Shown here: positions 59,312 through 64,000 of the stretch, in pieces
How the letters are laid out: every line of letters starts with the position of its first letter
How positions within the stretch are numbered: the stretch's first letter is position 1
Assembly (NCBI RefSeq): GCF_003268475.1
Contig: NZ_MCIF01000002.1
Coordinates: forward strand, 698,015 to 762,014
DNA length: 64,000 nt
DNA from: Thermogemmatispora tikiterensis
GTDB lineage: Bacteria > Chloroflexota > Ktedonobacteria > Ktedonobacterales > Ktedonobacteraceae
Reading direction: 5' to 3'
Notes under the pieces: model-generated
Seen by the model: the letters and a program-made list of their open reading frames with translations, nothing else
What the model was told of the DNA's origin: nothing
Databases searched by the model: none
Made by a program: the position numbers and the translations under genes

Positions 59312-60003
59312 GGTGTCATCTCCCTGAGACAATGCGAGGAGGACCTGGCGGTCAGCCAGCGCTCGACCAGACCCGAGCGCTGGAGGTCCTCCAGAGTATC
59401 GATGTCGAGAGCCAGCCCCGGACTCTCATAGCGGCTATAGGCGAGGTGGCGACGTTGGGAAGCCTCGCAGTAGCGTCGGAAGCTCTCTTCCCCGAACAGA
59501 TAGGGCAGCAGTAAGGGAGGTCGCAGCAGCAGGGCATTCGTGCCCTGGCCGTCGTGGGCTGGCGCCAGCACCACCGGATAGCGCCGACCCTGCGCCAGCA
59601 GCGCCTCGACCTCCTCGTTCTTGAGCAACGGGAGATCGGCGGAGATGGTGAGCAGCATCGCCACCCCTTCGGTTCGCAGGCGCCGGGCCGCGGCCTCCAG
59701 CGCTGCGTTGTGCCCTGGCTGCTCCTCGGGCCATCCTTCCGCTCCCCAGCTGACTGCCCAGGCGCGCACGCGCTCGTCGGCGCTCACGACCACAATCCTG
59801 GAGAACTGGCCGCTGGCCTGCAGGGTCCTCACCACGTGATGGAGCATGCTCAGCACCAGCCGGGCACGCCGGGCAGGTGGTAAGTAACCCGCCAGCCGGC
59901 TCTTCGCTGCCGCTAACGCTTTCACAGGGATGAGCGCGCTGCAGCGGGATGAAAAAGCCGCTACCTGTTCACTCCCTTGCTCTTCTTCCTGGTGAGCCGT
60001 CAC
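59281..60003 (-). CDS. cofC: CofC/FbiD-type phospholactate/PEP guanylyltransferase
   Basis: This 240-residue nucleotidyltransferase activates 2-phospholactate or phosphoenolpyruvate with GTP for F420 synthesis. Motifs are LIPVKALAAAKSRLAGYLPPARRARLVLSML, ILTISADLPLL-type (LLTISADLPLLKNEEV) and HDGQGTNALLLRPP, with the C-terminal LDIDTLEDL. The GTG at 60003 has GGGAGGGG eight bases upstream and is preferred to upstream extensions overlapping cofD. A C-terminal tail overlaps the next gene. Whether the donor is phospholactate or PEP cannot be told, though a dehydro-F420 reductase gene in the cluster favours PEP. Confidence 0.88.
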   Translation of the reverse strand: MTAHQEEEQGSEQVAAFSSRCSALIPVKALAAAKSRLAGYLPPARRARLVLSMLHHVVRTLQASGQFSRIVVVSADERVRAWAVSWGAEGWPEEQPGHNAALEAAARRLRTEGVAMLLTISADLPLLKNEEVEALLAQGRRYPVVLAPAHDGQGTNALLLRPPLLLPYLFGEESFRRYCEASQRRHLAYSRYESPGLALDIDTLEDLQRSGLVERWLTARSSSHCLREMTPCQSLDIPQP

Positions 60004-60037
60004 GGTAGTCGCCCCTCCCGAACCATTTGTTCCCGGA

Positions 60038-60970
60038 CTAGACGGCTCGTGCACAGCTGTGCAGCACCTCACGCGCCAGGCGGACTTTGGTCTGGTTATC
60101 GCGCATGATGGTGTCAGTGACCAGCACACGCGGGCCAAGGGCCTCGATGGCCGGAGCCAGAGTTGCGTCTTGCTGGTCGATGACCATGACATCCAGAAAG
60201 TCGGCGTAGCAGCGGGCCACCCCCAAGGCGGAGACCTCGTATCCGAGGCCGCGCATCAGCTTATCCGCCGGCCCTTTGAGAGGAGCGCCGCTTACGATGG
60301 GACTGATGGCAGCCACCGTGGCAGAGGTCTCCTGCAGCGTTTCGCGCACGCCAGGCAGGGCCAGGATGCTGCCGATGCTGACGATGGGATTGCTCGGGGC
60401 AAGCAGCACGGCCTCGGCCTGGCGCAGCGCCTCAAGCACGCCCGGGGCTGGTCTGGCCTGCTCGAGGCCGACAAAAACGACGCCCTGCACCTCATCCATG
60501 CAGCGTCGCTTGACCATGTACTCTTGAAAATGGAGCAGGCCGGCGGGGGTCTGAATATGTGTCGCCACCGGCTCATCGCTCATAGGCAGAATACGCAGCG
60601 GCAACCCAAAGAGGCGGCGCAGCTCATCGGTCACCTCGCTGGGCGTGCGTCCCTGGCGCAGGCGCAGGCTGCGATGGATATGCGTCGCCAGATCGCGATC
60701 TCCCAGCAGAAACCAGTCTTCGTGACCATAGCGGGTGAGCTGCTGCATGACATGATAGGTGTCATCGCGAATGCCCCAGCCGTGGCGCTCGTCCACGACA
60801 CCGGCCAGCGTATAGATCACAATATCGATATCGGGCGAGACATGCAGTCCATAGAATTGGCGATCATCACCCGTGTTGACGATGGCGGTGACCTCCGCAG
60901 GCGGAACCACCTGGACGACGCCCTGGAGAAAGCGCGCTCCCCCAACGCCACCGGCGAGCACAACAATCAT
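60038..60970 (-). CDS. cofD: 2-phospho-L-lactate transferase
   Basis: This 310-residue enzyme (also FbiA) transfers phospholactate or phosphoenolpyruvate from its GDP-linked form to Fo to give (dehydro-)F420-0. It has the N-terminal VLAGGVGGARFLQG, IVNTGDDRQFYGLHVSPDIDIVIYTLAG, FLLGDRDLATHI, APSNPIVSIGSILALPG and SPIVSGAPLKGPADKLM motifs of the family. Length and order are normal. It is 34 bases from cofC and about 77 bases from the reductase gene. Confidence 0.96.
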   Translation of the reverse strand: MIVVLAGGVGGARFLQGVVQVVPPAEVTAIVNTGDDRQFYGLHVSPDIDIVIYTLAGVVDERHGWGIRDDTYHVMQQLTRYGHEDWFLLGDRDLATHIHRSLRLRQGRTPSEVTDELRRLFGLPLRILPMSDEPVATHIQTPAGLLHFQEYMVKRRCMDEVQGVVFVGLEQARPAPGVLEALRQAEAVLLAPSNPIVSIGSILALPGVRETLQETSATVAAISPIVSGAPLKGPADKLMRGLGYEVSALGVARCYADFLDVMVIDQQDATLAPAIEALGPRVLVTDTIMRDNQTKVRLAREVLHSCARAV

Positions 60971-61047
60971 GGCTCTCTCGCTACTCCCTTCTCTTCTCTA
61001 GCTCTGGCTGTCTGTCTACCTGCTTATGCCTACCATCCCCACCGCTC

Positions 61048-61725
61048 TCACTGTCCTGGCTGCTCGCCGTCGCTCTGACTATCGAGACGAATCACGAGGG
61101 TCTCCAGGGGCAAACGAGGCCGTCGCTTGGGATCGGCGGCGGCATAGCCCAGAGTGATCAGCGCCTGGGGCTGCAGGCGCCGATCCAGATCGAGCGCCTC
61201 ACAGACGGCAGCGGGACAGAAGAGGGGGGCGCACATCCAGCCTGTATCAAGGCCCAACTCGTAGGCCATCAAGAGCATATTCTGTACGGCAGCTCCCAGA
61301 CTCTGGATCGCCATGATGCGCTCACTCTCCTGGCGCTCGGCATCAGGATAGCGATCCAGGTCCTCCAGGTACAGGCAAGGAAGAATCAGCACCGGAGCTT
61401 GCCGGATACGCTGGCGCGATTTCTCCAGACGTACAGCGATGACCTCCTCCGGTTGCTGATCTAGCCGTAGCTGAGCCTCCCAGGCCGCGCTCATCCGCTC
61501 AATCAGCCGCTCCTTGCGCTCCCGCCCGCTGAAGACGACGAAGCGCCAGGGCTGGCGGCCATGCGGCGAGGGGGCCCAGCGAGCAGCCTCTAAGACCTGC
61601 TCTAGCAGAGCCTCGGGAACCGGGCGCTCCTGGAGGGCACGCACACTGCGTCGGCTCCGCAAGAGCGTCAGCAGGTCGCCGGCTCGCTGGGAGACGGTCA
61701 CAGCTCGTTCACAAGCAGTTGTCAC
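61048..61725 (-). CDS. Nitroreductase-family dehydro-F420 reductase (FbiB C-domain-like)
   Basis: This 225-residue FMN nitroreductase has RRSVRALQERPVPEALLEQVLEAARWAPSPHGRQPWRFVVF, the FMN-binding pattern, then QSLGAAVQNMLLMAYELGLDTGWMC and ALITLGYAAADPKRRPRLPLE. The sequence and location match the C-terminal half of mycobacterial FbiB, which reduces dehydro-F420-0, here as a separate protein, with the CofE half encoded just upstream. The GTG at 61725 and another in-frame GTG at 61701 lie in two near-identical 14-bp repeats (61697-61710, 61721-61734), so the start is uncertain. Confidence 0.85.
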   Translation of the reverse strand: MTTACERAVTVSQRAGDLLTLLRSRRSVRALQERPVPEALLEQVLEAARWAPSPHGRQPWRFVVFSGRERKERLIERMSAAWEAQLRLDQQPEEVIAVRLEKSRQRIRQAPVLILPCLYLEDLDRYPDAERQESERIMAIQSLGAAVQNMLLMAYELGLDTGWMCAPLFCPAAVCEALDLDRRLQPQALITLGYAAADPKRRPRLPLETLVIRLDSQSDGEQPGQ

Positions 61726-61904
61726 GGCTCGTTCGCTCTACCTTCTTCTCTGTTTGTCAACAAGACGACCCGGCGGCGGAGCCAGCGCGAGTCAGCGATG
61801 GAGGCTCCGCCTGTCCCGGACAGCCTGATCACCACGAAGGACAGGGAACAAGGCACGCTGGAGATCTATCTCACGATGGTCGCCTGGTCAGGCCTGGCAG
61901 AAGA

Positions 61905-62699
61905 CTAACGAAACAGATCGCTGGCCGCATCGCGCAGCAGCGGTCCAACCCCGCCCTCCGTGGGGATATAGGGGTAGCCGCGGATCAGCGCGACAGGCAC
62001 GCCAGCACTCTTTCCCATCACCAGCTCAGCAGCCGCTGCGAGCTCATCGGCGACCGCAATGGCGCTGACGCGCAGCTCGCGGCCATAGGCATCAGGCTCG
62101 CCGCGATAGTCTCTGATCGGCTCCAGCCCGGCCACCCCAATAGCCATGTTCACCTGGCCATTGCGCCAGGGTCGCCCCCAGGTGTCGGAGATGATGACCG
62201 CCAGCTCCTCCAGCGGCTCGCCTTCTGACGACCTGTGAGAGGCCGCCGAAGCCGCCAGGGACAACAGACGTTCCCGCAGCGTCCGCGCCGAATGGTCAGG
62301 ATCGCGCGGCAAAAGGCTCACCTGGTGCTGGTCAGCGAGATTGGACTCATCCACGCCGGCATTGGCACAGACAAAGCCGTGATGCGTCTCACAGATGAGT
62401 ACACCGCGATCCATGCGTACCAGCCGCCGCGTCTCCTGCAGAATCACCTCCACATGGCGGGGGTCCTTGCCGGTCTCACGTGCGATTGTCAGAGCGAAAG
62501 CCGAGGGGGTCACCTCCTCCAGGCGCACCAGTCGCCCTTCGGCCTTCGAGACAATCTTTTGGGTGACCACCAGGATATCACCATTGGCCAGCGTCACTCC
62601 CTGGGCCTGCAGGGCCGCAGAGATGAGAACCCCCAGGTCACTCCCTGGGGTGATGTCGCCAATACCTGTGACGGGGATGATCCGTAGTTCCGCGCCCAT
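61905..62699 (-). CDS. cofE: Coenzyme F420-0:L-glutamate ligase
   Basis: This 264-residue GTP-dependent ligase adds glutamates to F420-0. Typical segments are IPVTGIGDITPGSDLG, GDILVVTQKIVSKAEGR, HGFVCANAGVDESN, VIISDTWGRPWRNGQVNMAIGVAG and DYRGEPDAYGREL. It corresponds to the N-terminal half of FbiB. AGGAGG lies six bases before the ATG at 62699. It heads the leftward F420 block; the 16-bp motif at 62794 lies upstream. cofG/cofH (fbiC), which make Fo, are not in this window. Confidence 0.95.
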   Translation of the reverse strand: MGAELRIIPVTGIGDITPGSDLGVLISAALQAQGVTLANGDILVVTQKIVSKAEGRLVRLEEVTPSAFALTIARETGKDPRHVEVILQETRRLVRMDRGVLICETHHGFVCANAGVDESNLADQHQVSLLPRDPDHSARTLRERLLSLAASAASHRSSEGEPLEELAVIISDTWGRPWRNGQVNMAIGVAGLEPIRDYRGEPDAYGRELRVSAIAVADELAAAAELVMGKSAGVPVALIRGYPYIPTEGGVGPLLRDAASDLFR

Positions 62700-62793
62700 A
62701 CATCCTCCTGGGTGAGTATTATATTTCGCAACTCGCTCCTTCTGCAAATGCGCCGTCCGTCGGCAGGCCAGCGGGAGTGACTGCCCTCTCAGT

Positions 62794-62809
62794 CAGATGC
62801 TGGTCGCGC
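62794..62809. repeat. 16-bp motif copy 2, upstream of cofE
   Basis: CAGATGCTGGTCGCGC, identical to 58168-58183, 95 bases upstream of the cofE ATG and in the same orientation relative to the gene. The remainder of 62700-63023 holds no gene. Confidence 0.55.
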
Positions 62810-63023
62810 CATGCCCCAACGGGCTAGAATGAAGAGAGGAGAGCCAGCGTACTGCTGGCTCATTCAGCTCTTGTCTTGCTGGCCCGCGCTGGGAAGACTG
62901 GCCTGGCGTGGCGAGCGAGGCCGCCAGCTCTCTCTGTCTCCGTCGTCCTGACGGTTCTCCCCCGGTCTGCCTGTAGCGGGCCTGAGAGCACTAGAGAAGA
63001 GAGAGGAAACGGAGAGAATACCT

Positions 63024-63416
63024 ATGATCCGAGCACTGGCACGGCTGCTGTTGGCCGTGATCTTCATCAAAGGAGGAGCCGACGCCTTCCTCAATCCGGG
63101 AGGTCGTCCGGCACGCGTCGCCCGCTTTGGCATCGCGCAGCCAGAGCGCGCCGTCGTGCTCAATGGGGCCACCATGATGGTTGCTGGCAGTGCCCTCGCC
63201 CTGGGCTGGTTTCCACGCCTGGCCGCCGCCGTCCTGCTCGCCTCGTTGGTCCCCACGACCATCGTCGGCCACCCGTTCTGGCAGGAGCGTGATCCCCAGA
63301 CCCGTCAGGCTCAGCAGACGCAGTTTTTCAAGAACCTGGGGCTGATGGGGGGCCTGCTGCTCGTGCTGCTCGAAGAAAGCGGGACGAAGACGGCGCAGAC
63401 CCGCGCCCAAAGCTAG
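63024..63416 (+). CDS. DoxX-family membrane protein
   Basis: This 130-residue protein with about four helices has LARLLLAVIFIKGGADAFLNPGG near the N-terminus and LNGATMMVAGSALALGWFPRLAAAVLLASLVPTTIVGHPFW. It ends with FFKNLGLMGGLLLVLLEE, the DoxX/YqjF-like pattern. Functions in bacteria include links to oxidative stress and unknown roles. GGAGAGAA precedes the ATG. It is divergent from the F420 block. Confidence 0.83.
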   Translation: MIRALARLLLAVIFIKGGADAFLNPGGRPARVARFGIAQPERAVVLNGATMMVAGSALALGWFPRLAAAVLLASLVPTTIVGHPFWQERDPQTRQAQQTQFFKNLGLMGGLLLVLLEESGTKTAQTRAQS

Positions 63417-63525
63417 GCACAGCAGCGCCGTGCCGCGCCGGCGGCCCGTCTGGTAGTGGCCAGGAAGAGAACGGCCCTTCAGGCGGGTCGCGCTGCTTGC
63501 TCCCCGGCCTCACACACGCGCCCTC

Positions 63526-63555
63526 TTGCACGGCTTCTGCGCTCTGTGTCATAAT
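63526..63555 (+). promoter_or_regulatory. Promoter preceding the FMN riboswitch
   Basis: TTGCAC (63526-63531), 18 bases and CATAAT (63550-63555). Transcription would begin near 63562, about ten bases before the riboswitch P1 helix. Confidence 0.5.
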
Positions 63556-63572
63556 ATCGATAAAGATGAAAA

Positions 63573-63837
63573 CAAGACCTTCGGGGCAGGGTGCAATTCC
63601 CGACCGGCGGTATGGCGGCCACACGCCAGCAGGCTAGCACACCTGCGCGCTCCCTACTATGCCACAGCCGCGTGTGAGCTGCCAAGCCCGCGACTCGCTG
63701 CGCGTCGCTGAGAGTGGCCAGACTGGCCATCAGGATGGACCACCCTGATGGCTGATGGGCCACCAGTGACCGGCGCCAGCGATGGATTCGGTGAGAGGCC
63801 GAAGCCGACGGTAACAGTCCGGATGGGAGAAGGCTTG
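63573..63837 (+). promoter_or_regulatory. FMN (RFN) riboswitch
   Basis: All conserved blocks are present: TTCGGGGCAGGGTG (63580), AATTCCCGACCGGCGGTA, AGCCCGCGA (63685), GATTCGGTGAGAGGCCGAAGCC (63785), GACGGTAACAGTCCGGATGGGAGAAG. P1 is CAAG-A-CCTT paired with AAGGCTTG (63830-63837). At 265 bases it is longer than usual because two peripheral helices are expanded. It should control a riboflavin biosynthesis or transport gene located just beyond the right edge, repressing it when FMN is bound. Confidence 0.95.
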
Positions 63838-64000
63838 GTATCTCGCGAAACGGACGAGTTGATCCTCCGCTTGCTACCAGCAGCAGGCGCCTGGAGCAGC
63901 GCAGCCGATCGGTCACGCTCTCCGTCAGCGCTTTCCTGCGTCTCCCTCACATGCTCCCCGGGTCGGTTGAACTGACAGCGTGACTGTTGTTTCCCTGGAC
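63838..64000 (+). promoter_or_regulatory. Expression platform of the FMN riboswitch, gene off the edge
   Basis: No convincing start of a rib gene is visible before the window ends. CACATGCTCCCCGGG (63949-63963) may be part of an anti-terminator or sequestering hairpin. The controlled gene, probably ribD/ribE/ribBA/ribH or a riboflavin transporter, must lie right of position 64000. Confidence 0.45.

Noticed and set aside
60059..61078. 339-codon open frame antisense to cofD
   Set aside because: Same reason: composition mirrors cofD codons and no domain is visible.
63748..63975. Short frame overlapping the FMN riboswitch
   Set aside because: It lies within the conserved aptamer and its composition reflects RNA structure, not coding.

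Overview
The window is about 60% GC, gene-dense and free of recognisable transposases, phage genes, tRNAs or CRISPR arrays. It reads as ordinary chromosome of a bacterium from the Chloroflexota, most likely a Ktedonobacteria/Thermogemmatispora-like lineage. That placement is inference. It rests on a complete tail of coenzyme F420 biosynthesis beside F420-dependent enzymes, zinc-ribbon/Pro-Thr-rich membrane proteins, ThyX, a PAC2 protein, an ADP-forming acyl-CoA synthetase alpha subunit and an unlinked 5S rRNA gene. No 16S sequence is present to confirm it.

Layout. 0-9.6 kb: a MocR-type regulator divergent from a nitronate monooxygenase, with repeated ATTGTATA elements between them; a PAC2/acyl-CoA synthetase pair; an RluA pseudouridine synthase; a PYROXD2-like FAD enzyme. 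10-16 kb: a GH3 (NagZ-like) lipoprotein, a beta-hydroxyacid dehydrogenase, a Sir2 deacylase with desuccinylase-type residues, a GH4 glycosidase and a BadF-type sugar kinase, together suggesting amino-sugar or glycoside salvage. 16-19.6 kb: a small membrane protein, an amidohydrolase, a coiled-coil protein and a 3-hydroxyacyl-CoA dehydrogenase. 19.8-25 kb: a five-gene operon (flavin monooxygenase, SDR, TetR, alpha/beta hydrolase, cytochrome P450) whose promoter is covered by two inverted repeats. 25-29.4 kb: a leftward run purA, YbaK-like deacylase, flavin reductase, HIT protein and a frameshifted alpha/beta hydrolase.

29.8-41 kb: a zinc-ribbon membrane protein, a JAMM protease and a HAD hydrolase. 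Next come an ATP-grasp ligase, a CCAEP-tail radical SAM protein overlapping a YggX iron-trafficking gene, and a formyltransferase. A response regulator, a universal stress protein, an ArsB-like transporter and an orphan membrane protein follow. 41.7-46 kb: smc, with an unusual insert in its C-terminal head, and a lone 5S rRNA gene with its own promoter. 46-53 kb: a class V aminotransferase, a GNAT enzyme, thyX, a small excisionase-type HTH protein, moaA and glnA with a textbook terminator. 52.8-57.5 kb: a membrane-anchored orphan, two paralogous methyltransferases and an FTR1-type iron permease behind paired ATTAG-N6-CTAAT operators. 57.7-62.7 kb: the F420 block (cofE, FbiB-like reductase, cofD, cofC, F420-dependent LLM oxidoreductase, split-barrel protein). 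63-64 kb: a DoxX protein and an FMN riboswitch whose target gene lies beyond the right edge.

The strongest leads for follow-up are the paired-operator promoters at 19.8 and 56.3 kb, the radical SAM/YggX/formyltransferase/ATP-grasp neighbourhood, the 16-bp motif shared by two F420-block upstream regions, the twin WWFF-methyltransferases, and a recurring use of perfect hairpins without U-tracts at gene ends.
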